NCBI GenBank assembly: GCA_024278715.1
Contig: JAJRSN010000229.1
Coordinates: 1-38,447 of the forward strand
Source of the DNA: Calditrichota bacterium
GTDB lineage: Bacteria > Calditrichota > Calditrichia > Calditrichales > Calditrichaceae
Direction: 5' to 3'
DNA: 38,447 nt
The position numbers and the translations under genes were made by a program. The notes below the pieces were generated by a model. The model was not told the origin of the DNA and did not search any database. It worked only from the letters and a program-made list of their open reading frames with translations. Position 1 is the first letter of the stretch, and each line of letters starts with the position of its first letter. Shown piece by piece: positions 1 to 9,107 of the stretch.

Positions 1-1
1 C

Positions 2-454
2 AATATTTACTTTCCCAACGGGCGGCGCGATCACGGACGCGTGGATTACAAACTGGAGTTTTACGCCGAGCTGCTGAAAATTATTGACGCGCGGCGGAAT
101 CGCGGAGAAAGAGTGATCATAACCGGCGATTTTAATACGGCGCACAAAGAGATCGATCTTAAAAATCCTAAAAACAATCAAAACACATCCGGTTTTTTAC
201 CGCAAGAAAGGGAATGGATCGACCGTTATCTCGAAAACGGCTGGATCGATACCTTTCGTCATTTTTACCCGGATCTTAAAGATCAATACACCTGGTGGAG
301 TTACCGCTTCAACGCCAGAAAGCGGAACATCGGCTGGCGCATCGATTATTTTTTGATTTCCGAAAATTTACTGCCCTTCCTTAAAGAGGCATTTATTCTT
401 CCGGATGTCATGGGCTCGGATCATTGCCCGATCGGTATTGAGCTGAAATTTTGA
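2..454 (+). CDS. xth: Exodeoxyribonuclease III, C-terminal part (5' end lies outside window)
   Basis: Frame is open from nt 2 (NIYFPNGRRDHGRVDYKLEFY...). Motifs ITGDFNTAHKEIDLKNPK, DTFRHFYPD, YTWWSYRFNARKRNIGWRIDYFL and GSDHCPIGIEL are typical of ExoIII/EEP nucleases. Confidence 0.95.
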   Translation, partial: NIYFPNGRRDHGRVDYKLEFYAELLKIIDARRNRGERVIITGDFNTAHKEIDLKNPKNNQNTSGFLPQEREWIDRYLENGWIDTFRHFYPDLKDQYTWWSYRFNARKRNIGWRIDYFLISENLLPFLKEAFILPDVMGSDHCPIGIELKF

Positions 455-494
455 GCAAATCTGCCGTTCGCCGGTTTTGACGCCAAACCGTTTA

Positions 495-1307
495 TTAAAA
501 GCTTTTCAACGCTTCTTTCCGCTTTTTTGCTTTTTCCGTTTCGCTCATTTTCCAGTGGTAATCATAAACCGCGCCTTCCCATTCGCCATACATGGGATTG
601 GGCAGCACAATGAATTTTTTACCGAACTGGTCTTTCAGGCGGTCGGTTTCGTTAAAGCGGTCTTCAACTGTTTTTTTCTCAAACACCTGGGCAAAATCGT
701 TAAGATTGTCACCGATCAAAAGAATAATCTGATGGGTTTTGGCAATGATTTGCCGTCTGCTTTCTTTACTTGAAGTTTCTTTTCTCAAATAAAGATGGCT
801 TTCGGTTGCCTGCGGGAATCCGGCTTTCTGTAGATTACTTAGCGTTTTTTGCAATGTTTTGATTTTGCGGTTGGAAACGTAAAAAATGTCCGCTCCCTTT
901 TGAGCGGCAAATTGCAAAAAGGGTACCGCGCCGGGAATTGCTTTTGCCGCTGCTTTGCCAATCCACTCGTCCCAGCCTGCGGGATAGGATTGATCGGTTT
1001 TGATCAGGTAAGCTTCGTAAGGGCTGTTGTCCAGAAGGGTTTCGTCTATATCCACAATCACCGCGGCTTTTTTACTCGCGGGCAGGGTGTCCAGTGCGGC
1101 ATTCAGTCGAAGTTTGGCAATGTTAAAAGCCTGGTAGCAAAGCGCCCTAACTTCCGCCGCTGTTTGCACGTAAAGCACGGACATCACCAGATGTTCATTT
1201 TTTGAAGATTTTGACGCATCCGGATTTTTGTTTGAGCAATTGAAAACAAAAAAGGCGATGCTAATAAAGGCGAGTAATAAGAACGGACGGGTATTTTTTA
1301 GGTTCAT
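495..1307 (-). CDS. 5'-nucleotidase, lipoprotein e(P4)-type / class C acid phosphatase (HAD superfamily)
   Basis: 270 aa. Hydrophobic N-terminus followed by Cys (lipoprotein-like); VIVDIDETLLDNSPYEAYLI (HAD DxDxT), YPAGWDEWIGKA, YVSNRK, LLIGDNLNDF. Confidence 0.9.
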   Translation of the reverse strand: MNLKNTRPFLLLAFISIAFFVFNCSNKNPDASKSSKNEHLVMSVLYVQTAAEVRALCYQAFNIAKLRLNAALDTLPASKKAAVIVDIDETLLDNSPYEAYLIKTDQSYPAGWDEWIGKAAAKAIPGAVPFLQFAAQKGADIFYVSNRKIKTLQKTLSNLQKAGFPQATESHLYLRKETSSKESRRQIIAKTHQIILLIGDNLNDFAQVFEKKTVEDRFNETDRLKDQFGKKFIVLPNPMYGEWEGAVYDYHWKMSETEKAKKRKEALKSF

Positions 1308-1527
1308 GACATATCCTTCCGGTTTGTTTGAATGTCCCGATTTGCCGGGGTTATTTCCGTGGCATGACGTAAAATCCGCTTTAAATACTTGTTAAATCAG
1401 AATTATTTTACGCAAAGATCAAATAATCTTCCAATTATTTTAAAAATAATTTTTTCAATTAAAGGTTTTTTGTCTATCTTAAAATAGGGTCAAATTACCT
1501 TATTTGATTATAAGAAAGGAATTTAAA

Positions 1528-2046
1528 ATGTCCTCCTTGTTTTATTATCCGATTAATTTTTTCAAGAAGCTTTACATCAAAACACTTCTTTTCTTTTTGG
1601 GTAAGGCTTTTGTGGCAGCCGGAAAATTGATTCCCGAAGTTCAGGAAGAATTAAAAAATTTTGAAAACGGTTTGCTGCTCACTATGACCGTCATGCCAAA
1701 CGGACCGGAAATGAAATTACTTTTCTCCGGAGAAAAAATCAGTTTTGCCAAAAAGCTGCCTCAAAGCTCTCCGGAGAGGTTGACCATAACAATCAAATAT
1801 CTTGAAGCGGCTTTTGTTATGTTTACCTTTCGGGAAAGCACTTCTGTCGCTTTTGCGCGATCGCGGATGACAGTAAACGGCGATCTTGGGAAATCAATGG
1901 CTTTTGTCCGTTGTTTGAATTGGGTTGAATTTTATCTTTTGCCGGCGATTTTTGCCCGTCGCGCTTTAAAACGATATCCCGCTCATTCTGTTTTTAAAAA
2001 GACGATGACAAGAGTAAAACTATATTCGAGACTTTTATTTGTTTAA
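1528..2046 (+). CDS. Hypothetical protein, possible SCP2 sterol/lipid-binding-like domain
   Basis: ATG at 1528 with AAGGA upstream; fold assignment is only a weak pattern impression; 21 nt upstream of the Fe-ADH gene on the same strand. Confidence 0.5.
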   Translation: MSSLFYYPINFFKKLYIKTLLFFLGKAFVAAGKLIPEVQEELKNFENGLLLTMTVMPNGPEMKLLFSGEKISFAKKLPQSSPERLTITIKYLEAAFVMFTFRESTSVAFARSRMTVNGDLGKSMAFVRCLNWVEFYLLPAIFARRALKRYPAHSVFKKTMTRVKLYSRLLFV

Positions 2047-2067
2047 TGAAATCGAGGGGAAAACCCG

Positions 2068-3273
2068 ATGTCAAAGACATTTTTTGAATTTTTCAGTCCG
2101 GTTAAAATTTTAGCCGGTTTTAATGCGCTTGAAAATATTCCGTTTGAATTATCGCTTTTAAATGTAAAAGAACCCTTATTAATTACAGATCCCGGGGTGG
2201 AATCGGCTGGTCTTTTAAAATCAGTTGTTCGGGTGTTAAAGGATACCGGAATAAAACCTCCGGAGATTTTTAATGATGTTCCGCAGGATTCTTCCATGTC
2301 CGTGGTGGCAAAGGGAGCAAGCCTGTATCGTGAAAAAGGCTGCGACGGATTGATTGCGCTTGGCGGGGGATCGGTGATTGACACGGCAAAAGGGATTAAT
2401 ATTTTGGTTAGCGAAAACGCGGATGATCTTAAAAAATTTAGCGGGGCGGGAGTTTTGAAGAAACAGTTAAAACCGCTGATGATCATCCCCACAACTGCCG
2501 GAACCGGTTCGGAAACCACGCTTGTGGCGGTTATTACCGATCCGGAAACCGGAAACAAAGTGCCCTTTGTCTCGCATTTTTTAATTCCCGATGTAGCCAT
2601 ACTCGATCCGAGGATGACTCTTACGCTTCCACGGCAATTAACCGCCGCTTCAGCAATGGATACTTTAACTCACGCTGTAGAAGCTTACACGGGCTTGGCA
2701 AATAATACGGTTAGTGATGCGCATGCCTGGTCTGCCGTTCAAGTTGTTTCCGAAAACTTGTTTGCGCTTTTTGAGAAGCCCGATGACCGGCAGCTTCGCT
2801 TGAATCTTTCCGTTGCCGCAACACAGGCGGGAATAGCGTTCTCCAATTCCATGGTTGGCGTGGTTCATACCCTGGGACATTCGGTCGGTGCGGTTTGCCA
2901 TGTGCCGCATGGTATGGCGATGAGCGTTTTATTACCCCACGGATTGGAATACAATCTTGAAAACGGCGGCGAATCGTATGCTAATGCTCTGGGAAAATTG
3001 CTTTTACCCCTTGCCGGAGAAGATACTTATCTGAATACCGCCAAAAACGAAAGACCCGCCGCTGTGATTAAAACGATTCGCGATTGGAAAAACAGGTTGC
3101 AAAAAATATCGGATTTACCCTGTACTCTTAAAGAAACAGGCAGGGTGCAGAAAGACGATCTTGTGCCCATCGTTCAGGTCTCGTTAAGCGATGCTTCATC
3201 CATTTACAATCCGGTTGAAATCGACGCCGAGGACGCATTGAACATTTTGACCAAGGCTTATGAGAATTGCTGA
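2068..3273 (+). CDS. Iron-containing alcohol dehydrogenase
   Basis: 401 aa. LIALGGGSVIDTAKGI, IPTTAGTGSETT, DTLTHAVEAYTG, HTLGHSVGAVCHVPHGMAMSVLLPHGLEYN metal-binding region. Confidence 0.95.
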   Translation: MSKTFFEFFSPVKILAGFNALENIPFELSLLNVKEPLLITDPGVESAGLLKSVVRVLKDTGIKPPEIFNDVPQDSSMSVVAKGASLYREKGCDGLIALGGGSVIDTAKGINILVSENADDLKKFSGAGVLKKQLKPLMIIPTTAGTGSETTLVAVITDPETGNKVPFVSHFLIPDVAILDPRMTLTLPRQLTAASAMDTLTHAVEAYTGLANNTVSDAHAWSAVQVVSENLFALFEKPDDRQLRLNLSVAATQAGIAFSNSMVGVVHTLGHSVGAVCHVPHGMAMSVLLPHGLEYNLENGGESYANALGKLLLPLAGEDTYLNTAKNERPAAVIKTIRDWKNRLQKISDLPCTLKETGRVQKDDLVPIVQVSLSDASSIYNPVEIDAEDALNILTKAYENC

Positions 3274-3307
3274 TTTCACGGAATCAGAAAATTTGGAGGG
3301 AACACTA

Positions 3308-4882
3308 ATGTCCGAAACAAGCACGACCAAATGCGTTAATCCCCTTACCGGTGAAATTCTTGGGGAAGTATCGCAGCATTCCACAGAAGATGTTTTAAAG
3401 GCAATCAAAAAAGCGCGGGAAGCTCAAAAAGTCTGGAAAGAATATTCTGTTAAGGAAAGAGTTCTGCGATTAAAACCGATAAAGAATTTTATTGTGGATC
3501 GCGCCGATCAGATTGCGGAGACCATTTCTCGTGATTCGGGCAAAGTGCGTTTGGATGCAATGGTAACCGAAGTCATTAACTCCCTCATGGCGTTAAGTTA
3601 TTACAGCCATAAAGCCCCGGCTTTCTTAAAAGATCGCTGGATTAAGCCCGGGAATCTTCTGATGGCGAATAAGTGGACCAAATTGATTTGTGTGCCTTAT
3701 GGGGTGATCGGAATTATCACGCCCTGGAATTATCCGTTTACAATCGCTTTTTCCGAAATTATTCTGGGATTGATTACAGGCAACGCCATACTTTTTAAAA
3801 CAGCCTCCGAAACTCAGATGGTCGGGCATATTTTGAAAGAAGCGGTAGAACAGGCTGATTTGCCGGAGGGTCTGTTTCATTATTTAAATTTGCCGGGTAC
3901 TGTTGCCGGCGACGCCTTTTTGGAAGCGGGTGTAAATAAATTGTTTTTTACCGGCTCCGTAGCGGTTGGCAAATATCTGATGAAAAAAGCGAGCGAAACA
4001 TTAACGCCCGTCAATCTTGAATTGGGCGGAAACGACGCCATGATTGTCTGTGAAGACGCCGATCTTGAACGCGCCGCAACAGGCGCCGTGTGGGCGGGTT
4101 TCTCAAACGCCGGGCAATCGTGTGGCGGTGTGGAACGAATTTACGTTCATCAAAATGTTTACAAACCGTTTTTAAAAATTTTAAAAAAGAAAATCGAACA
4201 ATTCAGAATAGGGTACCCATTTGGCTTTGATATCGACATGGGCGGAATTACAACTAAAAAACAAATGAATGTTGTTAACCTGCACATTGAAGATGCGCTT
4301 TCCAAAGGAGCAAAAATTTATGCTCAATCCGAACTGCCGGACGATTCAAACTATCAAAATCTAATGCACGCTACCATTCTGACGGACGTGAAACACGACA
4401 TGGATGTGATGCGCCATGAGACCTTTGGACCCGTTGTGGGAGTGATGTCTGTTGAAGATATGGATGAAGCCGTTCGACTGGCTAACGATTCCTATCTCGG
4501 GCTCACGGGCTCGGTCTGGTCGCGTGATCGTAAAAAAGCCGAAGTTATTGCTAGAAAAATTCAAGCCGGCGTGATAACCGTTAACGATCACCTGATGAGT
4601 CACGGGCTGCCGGAAACTTCGTGGGGCGGATTCAAACAAAGCGGTATCGGACGTTCTCATGGTCAATTGGGTTTTTACGAAATGACTCAGCCGCAAATGA
4701 TTGTGCATGATTTTATGCCGGGCGTTAAAAAGAACGTGTGGTGGCATCCGTATTCGCAAAATGTGTACGAAGGCATGAAGGGGATGATCGATTTTCTTTA
4801 CAATCGCAACATTTTTATTAAGATTAAAGGAATGATGAAATTACTGCGCACGTTTTTGCGTACTTTTCGTGCGGGTGAATAA
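3308..4882 (+). CDS. Aldehyde dehydrogenase family protein (NAD(P)-dependent)
   Basis: ATG 3308 preceded by GGAGG (track start 3260 would overlap the ADH). VIGIITPWNYPF, FFTGSVAVGKYLM, NLELGGNDAMIVCEDAD, NAGQSCGGVERIYV (catalytic Cys), HETFGPVVGVM. Confidence 0.95.
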   Translation: MSETSTTKCVNPLTGEILGEVSQHSTEDVLKAIKKAREAQKVWKEYSVKERVLRLKPIKNFIVDRADQIAETISRDSGKVRLDAMVTEVINSLMALSYYSHKAPAFLKDRWIKPGNLLMANKWTKLICVPYGVIGIITPWNYPFTIAFSEIILGLITGNAILFKTASETQMVGHILKEAVEQADLPEGLFHYLNLPGTVAGDAFLEAGVNKLFFTGSVAVGKYLMKKASETLTPVNLELGGNDAMIVCEDADLERAATGAVWAGFSNAGQSCGGVERIYVHQNVYKPFLKILKKKIEQFRIGYPFGFDIDMGGITTKKQMNVVNLHIEDALSKGAKIYAQSELPDDSNYQNLMHATILTDVKHDMDVMRHETFGPVVGVMSVEDMDEAVRLANDSYLGLTGSVWSRDRKKAEVIARKIQAGVITVNDHLMSHGLPETSWGGFKQSGIGRSHGQLGFYEMTQPQMIVHDFMPGVKKNVWWHPYSQNVYEGMKGMIDFLYNRNIFIKIKGMMKLLRTFLRTFRAGE

Positions 4883-4894
4883 AAAGCAACAATG

Positions 4895-5186
4895 ACCGCA
4901 GATGAACATAGATGACGCTGATCGCGCAGATTAATTTTTCCTTATTTGGATTTTTAGTGCTTTAAATAAGAGAATTTGTTTCAATTTCAATATTAAATTC
5001 AATTTTCTTTGTGTTCTTTGTGACTCCTTTGTGTGCTTAGTGGTTATTATTTACCGCAGATTAACCTGATTTCACAGATTGCGCTTATTAAATTGTTGGT
5101 TTTTTGATCCTTAGCGCTTAAAATCAGGAGGGTTTGTTTTAACTGCAATTTTGACTATAGATTTTTCTGATTCCGCAGATTGTGCC
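4895..5186. repeat. Diverged tandem duplication with CCGCAGATTAAC-type and CTTTGTG-type degenerate intergenic repeats
   Basis: ACCGCAGATGAAC... (4895) and ACCGCAGATTAAC... (5053), third partial CTGATTCCGCAGATT (5167); CTTTGTGTT-CTTTGTGACT-CCTTTGTGTG-CTTAGTGGTTA at 5007-5046. Confidence 0.6.
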
Positions 5187-5724
5187 GTAACAGAAAAATT
5201 GTGGGATACCTTTTTGATATTCATTGCGATGATTTTGCATTATGTGTAAATATTTCCGCAAAAAGCTATGAAAAAACCGTTTGCGGATCAGATGAAATTC
5301 AACGGGTTTATTTTGCGCCAATCTCATAAAATTTTGATTAAAAGTTTGAATTTTCGTTTTCGGGCAAAGTCTCCGGCTTTTTCGGAAGTGTGATGCAATC
5401 AATATTTCCCGTTTTGGGGTAAAAGACAAAGCGATTTTTCCTGAATTGCTGTGGCGCTTAATTTACAATATTTATCGTCATAAGTCCCTTGTTACATTTC
5501 TAATAAAGTTTTATTCTTTTGCTAACTTTTTATTGCTATTATTTGCAAATGATTTTCAATATTATTATACTTAAATACCGCTATCTAAGATTTGAAAATA
5601 AAATTATTATGCGTGAAAAGACAGTAAATATTCAAAATGGTAAGATTCCCTATATCTTGTCAAGACTCTTTTACCGATTTTGTTTAAATTAAGAATCTAT
5701 TTTAAAACCCGATTAGGAGGCGTT

Positions 5725-7470
5725 ATGCGGAAAACTCTATTTTTATTTTTAGTGGCGTTACTGCCTGTGGCTCTTTTTGCTCAGGCGAGCGATTTATTCA
5801 TTTCCGAGTATATTGAAGGAAGCAGTAATAACAAGGCGTTGGAAATTTTTAACGGAACAGGCAGTCCGGTTGATCTGTCCGTTTATGAGGTGTGGATTAT
5901 CAGCAACGGCGGGAACTGGGCTGAAAAAACCATCAGTTTAAGCGGAACCGTTAACGACGGGGATGTGTATGTGGTTGCCAACAGTTCGGCGGATGCCGCA
6001 ATTTTAAATGAGGCGGATCTAACCACAGGAAGCGCGTCATGGAACGGAGATGACGCCGTGGGTCTGGCAAAAAACGGAACGTTAATTGACGAAGTAGGCG
6101 AGGAGGGCGCGGATCCGGGAACGGGATGGGACGTAGCGGGCGTAACCAACGCCACGGCTAACCATACCTTGATTCGTAAATCCGATATTACTTCGGGATC
6201 GACCGACTGGGCGGCTTCAGCCGGAACCAACGCTGATAACTCGCAATGGATAGTTCATGATCAGGACTATTTTACGGATTTGGGACAGCACACCTTTAAT
6301 CCCTCTAACAATACCACCGTTCAGTTTGCTTCTTCAGCCGCCTCGGTTAATGAAGGCGACGGAACGTACGATCTTGTGGTAACCATTTCTAATCCTGATG
6401 CCACAAACGCTACAACTGCGGATGTCGTTCTGATTTCCGGTGATCCGGCGGATTTAGGCAATTACACCACTCAAACGGTAACCTTTCCCGCAGGAAGTTC
6501 GGATAATCAGATTGTAACAATTACCATTACCGATGATTCCGAATTAGAGGGGGATGAAGATTTTACCTTTGAGCTTCAGAATGTCAGCGGCGGAAATAGC
6601 GCAACCACAGGTTCGCCCTCGCAGTTTGTGTTAACGGTGATTGATAATGAAACCCCGGCAGTGCCCGACATTGTAATCAACGAAATCATGCAAAATCCCA
6701 ATGCTGTGGCTGATAGTGATGGCGAATGGTTCGAATTGTACAACAATGACAGCCAGGCGGTGGATATTAACGGCTGGACGATCAAGGATGACGGAAGCGA
6801 TTCGCATTTAATAGATAACGGCGGTCCGTTGACCATTGATCCGGGCGATTACCTCGTGCTTGGCATTAACGGAGATCAGGCTACTAACGGCGGCGTGGTT
6901 GTGGATTATGTTTACAGCGGATTTACGCTTGCCAACGGCGCGGATGAAGTCGTTTTAATATACAGCGACGGCACAACCGAGGTGGATAGGGTCAATTATG
7001 ACGGAGGAACCACTTTCCCCGATCCCACGGGCGCATCCATGGAATTAAAGAATCCCGGAATGGATAATAATGCGGGCGCTAATTGGGGAGAAGCTCTGTC
7101 CCCTTACGGCGACGGCGATTTAGGCAGCCCCGGAGCGCAGAACAGTATTTTTGTAAGTGTGATTGAAGACAATCCCGTTCTTTCGAGTGACAGCTATCAA
7201 ATTTTTCCGAATTATCCGAATCCCTTCAACCCTTCAACTACAATACGAATCAGCGTTCCTCAACAAACCGCTGATGTTCAGGTTTTGATTTATGACGTTA
7301 CCGGTAAGAAAATCCGCACCTTGTTTAACGGAACGATAAATAAAGGAGCTCACGAGTTTAAATGGAACGGATTTAATGACTTTGGGAGCATGGTTTCCAC
7401 GGGCGTTTATTTTGCGCTTCTGAAAACAAAGAATGCCTCAAAATCCGTCAAAATGATGCTTTTACGTTAA
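5725..7470 (+). CDS. Secreted protein: signal peptide, two lamin-tail-domain (LTD)-like segments, Calx-beta-like domain, C-terminal FlgD-Ig/T9SS-type sorting domain
   Basis: ATG 5725 after AGGAGG. MRKTLFLFLVALLPVALFAQ signal; LFISEYIEGSSNNKALEIFNGT and IVINEIMQNPNAVADSDGEWFELYNN (LTD); VQFASSAASVNEGDGTYDLVVTISNP...DDSELEGDEDFTFEL (Calx-beta); FPNYPNPFNPSTTIRISVPQ...GVYFALLKTKNASKSVKMMLLR. Confidence 0.88.
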   Translation: MRKTLFLFLVALLPVALFAQASDLFISEYIEGSSNNKALEIFNGTGSPVDLSVYEVWIISNGGNWAEKTISLSGTVNDGDVYVVANSSADAAILNEADLTTGSASWNGDDAVGLAKNGTLIDEVGEEGADPGTGWDVAGVTNATANHTLIRKSDITSGSTDWAASAGTNADNSQWIVHDQDYFTDLGQHTFNPSNNTTVQFASSAASVNEGDGTYDLVVTISNPDATNATTADVVLISGDPADLGNYTTQTVTFPAGSSDNQIVTITITDDSELEGDEDFTFELQNVSGGNSATTGSPSQFVLTVIDNETPAVPDIVINEIMQNPNAVADSDGEWFELYNNDSQAVDINGWTIKDDGSDSHLIDNGGPLTIDPGDYLVLGINGDQATNGGVVVDYVYSGFTLANGADEVVLIYSDGTTEVDRVNYDGGTTFPDPTGASMELKNPGMDNNAGANWGEALSPYGDGDLGSPGAQNSIFVSVIEDNPVLSSDSYQIFPNYPNPFNPSTTIRISVPQQTADVQVLIYDVTGKKIRTLFNGTINKGAHEFKWNGFNDFGSMVSTGVYFALLKTKNASKSVKMMLLR

Positions 7471-7479
7471 AACAATTAT

Positions 7480-7502
7480 GCCCCCTCGAAGGGGGCTTTT
7501 CC
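7480..7502 (+). terminator. Rho-independent terminator after the LTD/Calx-beta gene
   Basis: GCCCCC-TCGAA-GGGGGC followed by TTTT, 10 nt after the stop codon. Confidence 0.85.
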
Positions 7503-7726
7503 ATATTTCGCCTGAATTATTTTCTTTAATATTGTAAAAAGTCTCAGTTTTAAATCATTATTGTTTTTTTTATCAATCTTTTCAAAAAAAATCCGAATAT
7601 AAAAATAACGTTGAGAATGAAACTAGTTTTCAATATTTTTGTAAAACTATGATATTCATCAAGAATAAATGAATCGAAAACACTATAATATTTATACAAA
7701 GGATTGAATAAGTTTTTGGAGGAAAC

Positions 7727-9061
7727 ATGAAAAAAATCGGATTTTTATATCTATTACTGATATGGGTTGGTTTTTCTGTAGCTCAGACGATTTTTTTGAG
7801 CGATGACTTTGAAGATGGCGATATCTCAGACTGGAAACAAATTCCCGACAGTAATTGGGTCGCCAGTTCTGACGGGGCAATTACAGGCAGTTTTTCACTT
7901 AAACACGCCTTAAACGACACGGCGGCAAGCAGTCACATTACTAAGCCTTTGGTGAATCTTAATGTTGATTCGGAGATTACAACCTGGCGGTTCAATTTAA
8001 AAAACGGAACATTTGATCCGAGCGGCGCCAATAAATTCTGGGTGTATCTTATGGTTCATGATACTACCCATGTAAACGGATATGCGGTGGGCGTAAATTT
8101 ATCGGGTGAGACCGATAGCCTTTCTCTCTGGCGATTAACAAACAGTCAGGCAGATACGATACTCCTTACTACTTCTTTTGATTGGGGACCCGATGACCTG
8201 GTGGGAATCGAAGTAACCCGCGATTCTTCGGGCGTTTGGGAATTAAAATATGACGCTAACGGAAACTTTGACAATTTAATTAGCGCGGGAGCCGTAAAAG
8301 ACACGGTATATACTGCGGCTAACTATTTCGGAATGTCGTTTTATTTTAAAACAGCCGAAGCGGGAAACCTCTGGTTAGACGATGTATTGATTAAGCAGGG
8401 TACGCGGGTTAATGTTGCGACGAAGGCGTTTTTGCAAGGCGCTTTCAACGCGGATACAATGCGCACAACTCTGGTAAGTCAGGATTTCATGCCAAACGGA
8501 CAACCGTTTAACACCTCTCCGTGGAATTATAACGGCGATGAAATCGTTTTAAATTTTCCGACGGATGTTGTGGACTGGATACAGGTGCAATTAAGAACTT
8601 CCACGGATTCTGCCTCTACCGTTGCAACACGCGCAGCCTTTATTCGTAAAGACGGAATGATTACGGACCTGGACGGATACAGTCCGGTTAGTTTTTCGGG
8701 GATTGCAGACGGTTCTTATTACGTAGTATTGCGGCACAGAAATCATTTAGCCTTGATGACCGCTAACCCGGTGAGCTTATCCGCGGAAACGACTCTGTAC
8801 GATTTTAGTACGGCTCAAAGTCAGGCTTACGGGGCAAACGCACAGGTAGAATTAACAACCGGCGTGTTCGGGATGCCGACTGGCGACGCCAACGCCAACG
8901 GACAGGTCCAGAATGACGATAAAAACGACTTCTGGAAACCGCAGTTGGGAACAGCCGGATATCGATCGGCGGATTTCAATTTGAACGGACAGGTGCAAAA
9001 TGATGACAAAAATGATTTTTGGAAGGGAAACTTGGGCTTAGGCACTCAGGTTCCCAATTAA
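7727..9061 (+). CDS. Secreted protein: ConA-like/lectin-like N-terminal domain plus C-terminal dockerin-like double calcium-binding repeat
   Basis: ATG after TTTTGGAGG. Signal peptide MKKIGFLYLLLIWVGFSVAQ; IFLSDDFEDGDISDWKQ (lectin-like start); C-term GDANANGQVQNDDKNDFWKPQLG + ADFNLNGQVQNDDKNDFWKGNLG resembling duplicated DxNxDGxVxxxD loops. Confidence 0.8.
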   Translation: MKKIGFLYLLLIWVGFSVAQTIFLSDDFEDGDISDWKQIPDSNWVASSDGAITGSFSLKHALNDTAASSHITKPLVNLNVDSEITTWRFNLKNGTFDPSGANKFWVYLMVHDTTHVNGYAVGVNLSGETDSLSLWRLTNSQADTILLTTSFDWGPDDLVGIEVTRDSSGVWELKYDANGNFDNLISAGAVKDTVYTAANYFGMSFYFKTAEAGNLWLDDVLIKQGTRVNVATKAFLQGAFNADTMRTTLVSQDFMPNGQPFNTSPWNYNGDEIVLNFPTDVVDWIQVQLRTSTDSASTVATRAAFIRKDGMITDLDGYSPVSFSGIADGSYYVVLRHRNHLALMTANPVSLSAETTLYDFSTAQSQAYGANAQVELTTGVFGMPTGDANANGQVQNDDKNDFWKPQLGTAGYRSADFNLNGQVQNDDKNDFWKGNLGLGTQVPN

Positions 9062-9107
9062 AAAAGAGTTAAGTTCTTAGTAACTAACATAAATTAAGGA
9101 GAATATG

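Noticed and set aside
477-1205. Plus-strand ORFs of 98 and 118 aa
   Set aside because: Antisense to the e(P4)-type acid phosphatase, which has clear catalytic motifs.
2043-2600. 185-aa minus-strand ORF
   Set aside because: Antisense to the Fe-ADH gene, which has full family motifs.
5139-5429. 96-aa minus-strand ORF in the ALDH-LTD intergenic region
   Set aside because: Overlaps the degenerate repeat region, lacks a recognisable family or convincing RBS.
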